DNA of 6,081 bases from Bacteroidota bacterium (GTDB lineage Bacteria > Bacteroidota > Bacteroidia > NS11-12g > UBA955): contig JAIYBO010000079.1 in NCBI GenBank assembly GCA_027488495.1, forward strand, positions 1 to 6,081, in the 5' to 3' direction. Positions 1-6,081 of this stretch are shown piece after piece. How positions within the stretch are numbered: position 1 is the stretch's first letter; every line of letters starts with the position of its first letter. The position numbers were made by a program, and so were the translations under genes. The notes beneath the pieces are model-generated. The model did not search any database. It was not told the DNA's origin and saw only the letters and a list, made by a program, of their open reading frames with translations.

Positions 1-1105
1 ACCCAATGGTTATTCCGTTACGGATATTTTCTTTTTTCAACCGGGTACAGGTGACAAGTTGTTCGAGAAATTGACTGCTTTGTTAAAATATTACAAGGCA
101 AAGCCGGCGAATGACGAAAAGCGGAAACAATTTGAGAAATTATTTGAGCAAGATTTGGCGAATGGTTTACTCGAGGGCAAGAAGAAACTGTATTTGGAGT
201 GGAAATTCAAACACGGACCTGCCAACGTGGTTCGGGCGTTTTTGGGCGAAATGAAATTGCGCCTGAAATTGTTGAATGGTGGAATGGAATTGAAGGATGA
301 GCAAGGCAGAGATAATATCGTTTTGATGGCTTATAACATTGAATCGGTTCGTCCTGGTGACACTGTGAAAATTGTGGTATTTGATCATGATAAGATGCAG
401 GTTTCCGCAACGGAGAATGGTAAAAACTTCACATTAAATCAGTGGAAGGGTGATACATTGTTGTTTATCCCAGCTTACGTTGGAACCTACACCATTTCAT
501 TCAAGAAGAATGGTGCGGAAGAAACGTTGAATGTGACTGCATTTCCGAAGAGTTTTGAGGAAAAAGCAGACCATGGTTTTCAAACCTTTTACGAAGGAAA
601 ATCTGCCGAGCTTCGTTTCGTGAATTTATTGAACGCGGGTTCCGCGAGTTGTAATTGTGACCCTTCTATGCAAATGAGTAAAAATGAAGGGAAGGTCAAG
701 TTTACGCCAAACTCTGCAGGGTGGTGTAAGTTTAAAATCAAGACAACAGATGGTATGACTTTGTTAGACGATTCGGTTTACGTGCAAGAAGTGCCTTCTC
801 CATTTATTTTGATTGAAGGCAGTAGTGATCGCAGCGTTTCTTTGAGTCGTTTGCAAAATGCTAAAAAATTGGATTTCAAAGCGGTTCACCCTGATATGGC
901 AAACTTCAACTATGACATTACATCTATGAGTGTTCGTTTGGTTGGGGTATCGCAAGGCGCTCAAGAAATCTCTGGTAGTTCAATCAGTTTGTCTGCCGAA
1001 CAACTCTCCAAGTTGCAATATGTAGTGGTTGACCGCGTGTCGGTTCAAACCCAAGTTAAGTTAATTCAACATCAAGAACCCATAGTGATTCAAATAAAAA
1101 GATAA
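1..1105 (+). CDS. GldM-like protein (type IX secretion / gliding motor family), 5' partial
   Basis: The reading frame is open through the left edge (first full codon at 2), so 367 C-terminal residues are visible of a family usually a little over 500 long. The TTG at 59 is internal. Numbering from the edge, residues about 20-97 are charged and helical, with W67-K-F-K-H-G-P followed by an amphipathic helix, the layout of the end of the GldM helical domain. Residues about 105-180 form a beta-rich Ig-like domain (SVRPGD, then a GTY strand). Residues about 185-264 form a second beta domain with C217, C219 and C242. Residues about 265-367 resemble the GldM C-terminal domain, but the usual RGPDG-like stretch near its end is missing. 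Family knowledge: GldM is anchored in the inner membrane with GldL and spans the periplasm to the GldK/GldN ring, using proton-motive force. The N-terminal membrane helix lies outside the window. The next gene starts 2 bases on and is not gldN, so I infer a divergent paralogue rather than canonical GldM. The assignment rests on remembered domain patterns, not a search. Confidence 0.65.
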   Translation, partial: PNGYSVTDIFFFQPGTGDKLFEKLTALLKYYKAKPANDEKRKQFEKLFEQDLANGLLEGKKKLYLEWKFKHGPANVVRAFLGEMKLRLKLLNGGMELKDEQGRDNIVLMAYNIESVRPGDTVKIVVFDHDKMQVSATENGKNFTLNQWKGDTLLFIPAYVGTYTISFKKNGAEETLNVTAFPKSFEEKADHGFQTFYEGKSAELRFVNLLNAGSASCNCDPSMQMSKNEGKVKFTPNSAGWCKFKIKTTDGMTLLDDSVYVQEVPSPFILIEGSSDRSVSLSRLQNAKKLDFKAVHPDMANFNYDITSMSVRLVGVSQGAQEISGSSISLSAEQLSKLQYVVVDRVSVQTQVKLIQHQEPIVIQIKR

Positions 1106-1107
1106 TC

Positions 1108-4100
1108 ATGAACAAATTGAGTAAATATACTTTCATCTTCTTAGTACAATTTTTATGTGCAGGGGCATTGATATCTCAGGATGTTATGCGCGTTGCGGGT
1201 ACGCAAATCGTGAAGAAGGGAGAAACAATGACCATCGAAGCAGGCAAATTGGTGCAATTTGAAGCAGGAGCCACTCTTTTGGTAGAAGGAAGTTTGGTGG
1301 TTCGTGGTACGGCGGAGAAACCTGTGATTTTTCAATCAGTGGATGCCCAAAATCCAGGAAATGGTGTAATGGTGAAAGGTATCGAAGAAGGAGGAAGCAT
1401 CGCAATTGAAAATGTTCGTGCCGAAGGTTTGGTTCAAGCGTTGCGTTTCGATCCTTTTTGGTATAGGAAAAATGTGACATTGTCTGGTATGACTGTGTCT
1501 GGGTCAAACTCTGGTGAGCCGGTGGTTTATGTGGCGGGTCCTTTGTTGGATTTGCGTGAGGGGATGGATATTCAATTTAGCATGACGTCTATGAAATTCT
1601 TTAACAATACAGGTTCTGTGTTGTTGGAGAAGGTGGGATCTGATGGTATTGTGTATAGTTTGGATAAGTTGTTGTTTTCAGAGAACAATTTGCCAGGCTC
1701 AGACGCTACAATGGGGGTTTTGCATTTGGATGTGGCAAGAACGGTAACTGCGGGTCAATTGAAAATTGGAGAATTGGCGTTCAACCGAAATTTGTCTGGT
1801 TCTAATGCTGTTGGCCTGTCTTTGAGCGGAGGAGATGGCGCTGGTTTAGAGAAATTGTCGGCTGCTGCGGTTTATGGTGAGCAAGTGAATGCATTAATTT
1901 ACGACAATCGCGTGAACAGTCGTGTTCCTTCGATGGAAATCGCTGTCCTTGGTGGTTTGAATGCTTATTCAGACGAAAAAGATTTTGTGGTTGCAGCTAC
2001 ACATACATTTGGGAAAGTGAAGATGAATGTGGTGGGTGATCCTAGGGTGGTGAAGATGGAAGATTCTTTGGGTCGTCCGGTTTTTAATAACGCCAACCGT
2101 GTAGGTGATACATTGGTTTTGTCTTATTTGGAAGGTAATCCCACCGTGATTACATTGGCCAACGGGCAAAAATTCATGGTGCCCAAGTTGACAGCGGCGC
2201 AGCTCCCTCCTCCTATTTATCGTAAGGTGGATACTGTATTGCTAGAACGAATAGTGAGGATGAAGGATGAGTCGAAAGTAGATCGACTTACTTTGAAATT
2301 ATCAATCCCAGTTCCTATGGGTGGTAATCATTCAAAATTAGATTCGCTTAACACATGGGAAATAGGCCAATGGTTTGGTGGTGCCATTTATGCAGGTGGT
2401 GATATCAAGCATAAGTTTTCACCAATGCCTTCTACTTTGGAATATAGTTATGGTGTGTACCTTCAGAAGAATTTGAATAACAGATTCTCTATGAATGCAG
2501 AATATAATTATTCAAAAATTTCAATGCATAATTTAATTGCGCCTGGACTATTTTCAGGAGGTAAGGTTCCCGAAGTGCTTTCCAAAGACGGATTTACGAA
2601 ACCGGTTTTTCCCTCCACATTTCAATTAATGTTTGTTACTCCAATTCATAGTTTAGGATTTAATGGATTGTGGCATTTGAACGATTATAATTTAGAAATT
2701 AGAAAGAAAAGTCGATGGATATCTTCTCTTGGAGCAGGTATTGGTGTGCTTTATTTTACGCCCTACAGACTTCCAGGTTATAGTCGTACTTATGATAACA
2801 ATCTGAAGGAATATAGTGAGAGTTTGTCAGATTATCGTAAAAGGGTAAATGAAGAAAAGGTTAACCTACGTAAATTAGGAACGGAGGGTCAGAATATCAT
2901 TCCTGGAATGAAGAGATATTCTGCTGTAAGTACATTTTTGAATGCGAGTTACCGCTTGACGTATTATAGAAACCGGTTTTCAATTTCAGGAGAATTAAAA
3001 GCAACATTAGCGCACTCCGATTATTTGGACGATTTTGGCCCGGGTCTTTATTACGGCGGAAATCGTGATTTGGTGATGCAGTATGCAAATGAGAATCTCG
3101 ATTACTCTGAATCACAAATTACTAGGGCTTTACCTATTTCGAATACAATAATCGGAACTGGTGCGCAAAAAAGTACAAACGGGTTGCCAGATGGGTATTA
3201 TCAAATGCATTTAGGTGTTGCTTATCACTTGAATGATAATGAAGCAAAAAGACTTAATGAATTTAAAGGGTTAAAGCAACATTTCGCTAGTATTGAAGCT
3301 CCATCCTCTGAGAATTGGTCCAATAGATTAAATAAGAAATTAGATTCACTGATGTTAAAGAAATATCCAGGCTTCAATAAGACATACGAAGTAGGGACAT
3401 GGGTAGGTTCGGGAATGTATGTGGGCGACATTAAGCCAAAGTTTTTTCCAATGCCATCTTCAATGGAAATATCCATGGGACTTTTTCTTCAGTTAAATTG
3501 TAATCCCAAACATTCCTGGAAAATATCTTACTACAACACTGGGATTTCAGCGCGAAATGCAAATGCTCCATTGTTATTGAGTAGTGTGAAATTGCCTGAG
3601 ATTCTTAATAATTCAGGTAACCAAGTTGTGTTTCAGGATTTTTGGATGAATTTTAATTCTAAGTTGAATATTTTTGATATTGATTATATATACACGACAG
3701 GTTCAAAAGGATATTTTGTAAAACCTGGGAAAAAGAGGGCATTAAGGCAACAAATTGGATTGGGAATAGGTATTGGGAACTATCAAGTATTTAAATCACT
3801 TAACTACGGTAGTTCGCAAATGATTGATTTAAGGAAATATGCTATGGAAGGTGAGAGAATGTCCGGTGCGAAAAATCAATTTTCAAATTATTTTGGTCTA
3901 ATTAATGGTTCTTATGGATTGTCTTATATGAAGAATAGATGGACTTTGAAAGGAGAGATAAAAGCGGCGGTGACAACATCGGATAAACTAGATGCATACA
4001 GTAACGGTTTGTGGTTTGGCGGCGATATAGATAAATGGTATGAATCTACTGATGAAGCCCCTAACGCTGCTGGTGTTAAAGTTAATTCAACAATCTTAAA

Positions 4101-4215
4101 GGAGCAATATGAAGATATGGTTGCTGCCGGTATGAATCCCGTTCAGCAGCGAGCAAAAAATAAATTGCCGGATGGATATATACAATTTCATTTAGGAGTG
4201 AGTTATCGCTTCTAA
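1108..4215 (+). CDS. Exported beta-helix / tandem outer-membrane beta-barrel protein (hypothetical)
   Basis: This 1035-residue protein is not one I recognise as named. Residues 1-23 form a Sec signal peptide (K3, K6, hydrophobic 8-22, likely cut before Q24). C17 lacks a proper lipobox, so a lipoprotein is unlikely. Residues about 30-360 alternate short beta strands and glycines. The opening (TIEAGKLVQFEAGATLLVEG, then a GTAEKPVIF turn) is typical of right-handed parallel beta-helix surface proteins. A linker with PPP at 367-369 leads to two homologous modules, residues about 412-708 and 742-1035, rich in alternating aromatic strands. Each has a KLDSL lead-in, an E-[IV]-G...Y-x-G-(G)-D-I motif (D432, D774), an LRK motif (587, 908) and an LPDGY...HLGV ending (693, 1020). 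The chain ends in SYRF, and a terminal Phe is usual for outer-membrane barrels. I infer two barrels, or one large barrel built by duplication, with the beta-helix in the periplasm or at the surface. ATG 1108 lies 2 bases after the GldM-like stop with no Shine-Dalgarno, suggesting a shared mRNA. A terminator follows directly. Leucine codon use differs between the halves. Confidence 0.8.
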   Translation: MNKLSKYTFIFLVQFLCAGALISQDVMRVAGTQIVKKGETMTIEAGKLVQFEAGATLLVEGSLVVRGTAEKPVIFQSVDAQNPGNGVMVKGIEEGGSIAIENVRAEGLVQALRFDPFWYRKNVTLSGMTVSGSNSGEPVVYVAGPLLDLREGMDIQFSMTSMKFFNNTGSVLLEKVGSDGIVYSLDKLLFSENNLPGSDATMGVLHLDVARTVTAGQLKIGELAFNRNLSGSNAVGLSLSGGDGAGLEKLSAAAVYGEQVNALIYDNRVNSRVPSMEIAVLGGLNAYSDEKDFVVAATHTFGKVKMNVVGDPRVVKMEDSLGRPVFNNANRVGDTLVLSYLEGNPTVITLANGQKFMVPKLTAAQLPPPIYRKVDTVLLERIVRMKDESKVDRLTLKLSIPVPMGGNHSKLDSLNTWEIGQWFGGAIYAGGDIKHKFSPMPSTLEYSYGVYLQKNLNNRFSMNAEYNYSKISMHNLIAPGLFSGGKVPEVLSKDGFTKPVFPSTFQLMFVTPIHSLGFNGLWHLNDYNLEIRKKSRWISSLGAGIGVLYFTPYRLPGYSRTYDNNLKEYSESLSDYRKRVNEEKVNLRKLGTEGQNIIPGMKRYSAVSTFLNASYRLTYYRNRFSISGELKATLAHSDYLDDFGPGLYYGGNRDLVMQYANENLDYSESQITRALPISNTIIGTGAQKSTNGLPDGYYQMHLGVAYHLNDNEAKRLNEFKGLKQHFASIEAPSSENWSNRLNKKLDSLMLKKYPGFNKTYEVGTWVGSGMYVGDIKPKFFPMPSSMEISMGLFLQLNCNPKHSWKISYYNTGISARNANAPLLLSSVKLPEILNNSGNQVVFQDFWMNFNSKLNIFDIDYIYTTGSKGYFVKPGKKRALRQQIGLGIGIGNYQVFKSLNYGSSQMIDLRKYAMEGERMSGAKNQFSNYFGLINGSYGLSYMKNRWTLKGEIKAAVTTSDKLDAYSNGLWFGGDIDKWYESTDEAPNAAGVKVNSTILKEQYEDMVAAGMNPVQQRAKNKLPDGYIQFHLGVSYRF
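2341..3231 (+). repeat. Barrel module, copy 1 (protein-level tandem repeat)
   Basis: This encodes residues 412-708 of the large exported protein. It aligns by eye with copy 2 through ordered landmarks: KLDSL, W-E-I-G with Y-A-G-G-D-I, a K-F-x-P-M-P-S segment, LRK followed by an E-G pair, a YYRNRFSISGELKA strand, a YYGG turn, and LPDGYYQMHLGVAY. It is about 21 residues longer than copy 2 between the D-I motif and LRK; the extra is a charged stretch around residues 566-586. The copies have diverged too far to count as a DNA-level repeat. Confidence 0.85.
3331..4212 (+). repeat. Barrel module, copy 2 (protein-level tandem repeat)
   Basis: This encodes residues 742-1035, running to the end of the large exported protein. 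The landmarks match copy 1 in the same order: KLDSL at 744-748, Y-E-V-G at 760-763 with Y-V-G-D-I at 771-775, K-F-F-P-M-P-S, LRK at 908-910, the YMKNRWTLKGEIKA strand (compare YYRNRFSISGELKA), a WFGG turn, and LPDGYIQFHLGVSYRF. It ends in the terminal Phe expected of an outer-membrane barrel, whereas copy 1 runs into a charged linker (709-741). Confidence 0.85.
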
Positions 4216-4216
4216 C

Positions 4217-4251
4217 AACAAAAAAGCCCGGTGTTACCGGGCTTTTTTGTT
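4217..4251 (+). terminator. Rho-independent terminator after the GldM-like / barrel block
   Basis: A perfect 15-bp inverted repeat (4217-4231 with 4237-4251) encloses the loop TGTTA. The core is GCCCGG/CCGGGC, flanked by six A on the left and six T on the right. It begins one base after the barrel gene's stop codon. The symmetric A and T tracts would let it act on either strand, but no gene approaches from the right, so its clear role is ending the left transcript and shielding the odhB promoter about 28 bases downstream. Confidence 0.92.
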
Positions 4252-4278
4252 CTATTTTTAGAAACCGAATCCTTTGCC

Positions 4279-4286
4279 TAACTTTG
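4279..4286 (+). promoter_or_regulatory. Bacteroidota-type -7 element for odhB
   Basis: TAACTTTG fits the Bacteroidota housekeeping consensus TAnnTTTG exactly and sits in the only gap between the terminator and odhB. Transcription would start around 4291-4294, giving a leader of about 20 bases before ATG 4311. No TTG/TTTG lies at the usual 17-23 base distance upstream (that stretch reads TATTTTTAG), so the -33 element is weak or absent. This also explains why the in-frame TTG at 4284 cannot be the gene start: it is part of the promoter. Confidence 0.65.
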
Positions 4287-4310
4287 TTGGGCAAATCAGC
4301 AGTAAACGTA

Positions 4311-5585
4311 ATGGCAATCGAAATCAAAGTGCCCGCACCGGGCGAATCAGTGAGTGAAGTAACTATCGCCAATTGGCTTGTTAAAGAAGGTGACTGGGTT
4401 GAAATGGATGCCCCTTTGGCTGAATTCGAAAGTGACAAAGCAACCTTTGAGGTAAATGCTGAAAAAGCCGGAGTTGTAGAGAAGTTGATAGGTAATATCG
4501 GTGATACCATTGCGATCAATACTGTGGTGGCCGTAATCAATACAGACGCTGCCCGTCCGGCCGCAGCCGAAGTGCCAAAAGCAGCGGCAGCAACTGCCGA
4601 TGTATCTTCAAAAGCAGTTTCTCCAAGTGCTCAACCTGCGGCGAAACCAGCAGTGGAAAAAGAGGCTGTCCCTGCAGTAAATTCAACAGATACAGATTGG
4701 TCATTGGTTTCTCCCGTGGCTGCGCAACTGTTACAGCAGTATAACATCACACCGTCTCAAGTAAAAGGTACCGGTGCAGGTGGTCGTGTGACCAAAGTAG
4801 ACGCTTTGGAAGCCATCGTGGCGATGGGTGGTGTAAAAGCCCAAACGGCTGGTGGTTCTCGCGCTGAGCGCCGTGAAAAAATGTCGAACTTGCGTAAAAC
4901 CGTAAGTCGCAGATTGGTTGCTGTGAAAAATGAAACGGCGATGCTTACCACTTTCAACGAGGTGAACATGAAGCCGATCATGGATTTGCGCGCTCAATAC
5001 AAGAAGAAGTTCGAAGAGACCCATGGTGTGGGTTTGGGCTTTATGAGTTTCTTTACCCGTGCTTGTTGTATCGCCCTCACGGAGTGGAAGGCGGTGAATG
5101 CGAGCATCGATGGCGATGAAATTATATACCACGACTATTGCGATGTGTCAATTGCAGTAAGTGCACCCAAAGGTTTGGTGGTGCCAGTGATACGCAGCGC
5201 GGAGAAGTTGTCTTTGGATGAAATCGAAAAGGAAGTAAAACGCTTGGCTACAAAGGCCCGTGATAATAAGTTGAGTTTGGATGAGATGACAGGTGGAACT
5301 TTCACCATCACCAATGGTGGGGTATTTGGTTCTATGATGAGTACTCCAATCATCAATGCGCCTCAAAGTGGTATCTTGGGTATGCACAACATCGTTGAGC
5401 GAGCTGTGGTAGAGAACGGTCAAATTGTGATTCGTCCGATGATGTACTTGGCTTTGAGTTATGATCACCGCATTATTGATGGCCGTGAGAGTGTGAGCTT
5501 CTTGGTGCGTGTGAAGCAACTTCTTGAAAACCCCGAAATGATGTTCGATGGCAAAAAGCCTCAAGAACGCGTATTGGGATTGTAA
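4311..5585 (+). CDS. odhB: 2-oxoglutarate dehydrogenase E2, dihydrolipoyllysine-residue succinyltransferase
   Basis: This is the E2 core of the 2-oxoglutarate dehydrogenase complex: it passes the succinyl group from the E1-bound intermediate via lipoyl-lysine to CoA, making succinyl-CoA for the cytoplasmic TCA cycle. At 424 residues it has the normal full length. Residues 2-77 are a single lipoyl domain with the lipoylated lysine K43 in ESDKAT. Residues 78-130 are an Ala/Pro-rich flexible linker. Residues 133-170 are the peripheral subunit-binding domain (VSPVAAQLL ... GTGAGGRVTKVD) that holds E3 or E1. Residues about 190-424 are the acyltransferase domain, with the catalytic pair H386 and D390 in SYDHRIIDGRE. 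The single lipoyl domain and the PAPGES start favour the succinyltransferase over the pyruvate or branched-chain E2. I chose ATG 4311 because MAIEIKVP is the normal family N-terminus and further upstream is promoter. It lies between a terminator and a convergent gene, so it appears monocistronic, with E1 encoded elsewhere. No Shine-Dalgarno is visible. Confidence 0.95.
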   Translation: MAIEIKVPAPGESVSEVTIANWLVKEGDWVEMDAPLAEFESDKATFEVNAEKAGVVEKLIGNIGDTIAINTVVAVINTDAARPAAAEVPKAAAATADVSSKAVSPSAQPAAKPAVEKEAVPAVNSTDTDWSLVSPVAAQLLQQYNITPSQVKGTGAGGRVTKVDALEAIVAMGGVKAQTAGGSRAERREKMSNLRKTVSRRLVAVKNETAMLTTFNEVNMKPIMDLRAQYKKKFEETHGVGLGFMSFFTRACCIALTEWKAVNASIDGDEIIYHDYCDVSIAVSAPKGLVVPVIRSAEKLSLDEIEKEVKRLATKARDNKLSLDEMTGGTFTITNGGVFGSMMSTPIINAPQSGILGMHNIVERAVVENGQIVIRPMMYLALSYDHRIIDGRESVSFLVRVKQLLENPEMMFDGKKPQERVLGL

Positions 5586-5615
5586 AAAGTAAACTTTCTA
5601 GGGGAAATTATTTGG

Positions 5616-5631
5616 ACTAGTTGGTACTAGT
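5616..5631. repeat. Short inverted repeat at the odhB / CDF convergent junction
   Basis: ACTAGT occurs at 5616-5621 and 5626-5631 with TGGT between. Because ACTAGT is its own reverse complement, the pair is both a direct and an inverted repeat and could form a 6-bp hairpin with a 4-base loop. It overlaps the CDF stop codon (TAG on the minus strand, 5617-5619) and lies 31 bases past the odhB stop. It might help end one or both convergent transcripts, but it is A/T-rich, short and lacks a real T-tract, so a terminator role is only a guess. Confidence 0.35.
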
Positions 5632-6081
5632 TTCTAGAATGCAATGGTGCACATTTTCGTGTTCTATTTCATGACGTACTCTGTCTTTTATGGCTTCCTG
5701 CTCAGTGGCACTCAAAGTGGGTTCCAACATCAAGTGGGCAGTCATTGCGTTGCGAGTTGTGCTCAGTGCCCAAATATGTAGGTGGTCTACGCCTTTCACC
5801 CCGGGGATGTTCATGATGCGGGACTCAACAAGTTCCACTTCAATGCCCTCTGGTACACCATCTAGGCTCAGTTTTAAACTCTGTCTGAATAAATTCAACG
5901 TGCCTACCAGAATCACGAGGCAAACCAATACGCCCAAAACGGGGTCGATCATTTCTATTCCCGTGTAGGTGATCAATAAGCCACCTATGAGAACGGCAAG
6001 ACTCACGCCGGCATCTGCGGCCATGTGAAGATAAGCGGCTCTGGAATTGAGTTCGTTGTTGCTCATGAAAAGCAATGCGGT
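5617..6081 (-). CDS. Cation diffusion facilitator (CDF/CzcD-like) metal exporter, 5' partial
   Basis: This is the C-terminal 154 residues of an inner-membrane proton-coupled divalent metal exporter, whose family usually exports Zn, Co or Cd. The frame stays open through the right edge; the leftmost visible residues read TALLFM, so the TTG at 6073-6075 is internal. Counting from the edge, the N-S-R-A-A-Y-L-H-M-A-A-D stretch holds the transmembrane helix 5 metal-site motif HxxxD (H19, D23). Two hydrophobic segments follow, about residues 24-40 and 45-62, the second after a D-P-V-L-G turn, matching helices 5 and 6. The rest is the cytoplasmic ferredoxin-like dimerisation domain, with IPGVKGVDHLHIWALS and a His-rich tail (HEIEHENVHHC) that could bind metal. 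CzcD and ZitB-type Zn exporters share this layout, but the first four helices, including the other half of the metal site, are out of view, so the substrate cannot be settled. It is convergent with odhB, with no functional link. Confidence 0.93.
   Translation of the reverse strand, partial: TALLFMSNNELNSRAAYLHMAADAGVSLAVLIGGLLITYTGIEMIDPVLGVLVCLVILVGTLNLFRQSLKLSLDGVPEGIEVELVESRIMNIPGVKGVDHLHIWALSTTRNAMTAHLMLEPTLSATEQEAIKDRVRHEIEHENVHHCILETSTN

Noticed and set aside
59..61. TTG at 59 as the start of the GldM-like gene
   Set aside because: The same frame is open and protein-like for 19 codons upstream to the window edge, and the family needs an N-terminal membrane helix that is not present. 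The gene is cut by the edge.
1108..1180. Lipoprotein signal at C17 of the barrel protein
   Set aside because: The residues before the Cys (V-Q-F-L) do not match a lipobox, while a normal signal peptidase I site before Q24 fits.
1200..2200. Tandem DNA repeat or CRISPR-like array in the passenger region
   Set aside because: The recurring Gly/Leu/Val-rich pattern exists only at protein level as beta-helix rungs; there are no regularly spaced identical DNA units.
3232..3330. Frameshift or gene fusion by error between the two barrel copies
   Set aside because: The reading frame is continuous, the linker is a plausible charged spacer, and copy 2 has no start codon or signal peptide of its own, so a true tandem duplication is more likely.
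4284..4310. TTG at 4284 as the start of odhB
   Set aside because: It lies within the TAACTTTG promoter element and would add nine residues before the conserved family N-terminus; ATG 4311 fits both.
4082..4540. 152-codon open frame on the minus strand
   Set aside because: It runs antisense through the barrel gene end, the terminator and the lipoyl domain of odhB; its product has no domain pattern and its frame is explained by the coding bias of odhB.
5690..5968. 92-codon open frame on the plus strand opposite the CDF gene
   Set aside because: It is antisense to a clear CDF transporter, and the translated sequence is a low-complexity mirror of it without recognisable features.

Overview
The window comes from a member of the Bacteroidota. 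The evidence is a GldM-type protein (a type IX secretion / gliding family confined to that phylum), a TAnnTTTG-type -7 promoter element, the absence of Shine-Dalgarno sequences ahead of the readable starts, and an OdhB of the single-lipoyl type. Genus cannot be told from the sequence. Both edges cut through genes.

Left block (1-4215, + strand): two tightly linked genes, with 2 bases between stop and start. The first is the C-terminal 367 residues of a divergent GldM-like protein, whose family forms the periplasmic shaft of the proton-driven GldLM motor. The second encodes a 1035-residue exported protein with three parts: a signal peptide, a right-handed beta-helix-like N-terminal half, and two tandem copies of a roughly 290-residue outer-membrane beta-barrel-like module ending in Phe. 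The barrel modules carry an E-[IV]-G...Y-x-G-(G)-D-I motif that resembles DUF6089/PorG proteins. No gldN follows, so this does not look like the end of a standard gldKLMN operon. My working inference is an accessory GldM-type envelope system in which a motor-family protein is paired with a surface or outer-membrane double-barrel protein. This is the most interesting part of the window. A perfect 15-bp hairpin terminator closes the block.

Middle block (4252-5585, + strand): a Bacteroidota-type promoter element and a complete odhB, the E2 succinyltransferase of 2-oxoglutarate dehydrogenase in the TCA cycle. It appears to be transcribed alone; no E1 gene (sucA/odhA) adjoins it on either side.

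Right block (5617-6081, - strand): the C-terminal half of a cation diffusion facilitator (CDF) metal exporter, convergent with odhB and cut by the right edge. The 31-base gap between the two genes, together with the end of the CDF gene, carries a cluster of CTAG motifs and a short inverted repeat.

The odhB and CDF genes look like ordinary housekeeping genes with no evident functional tie to the left block. No RNA genes, mobile elements or CRISPR arrays are visible, and no gene-free stretch exceeds 100 bases.
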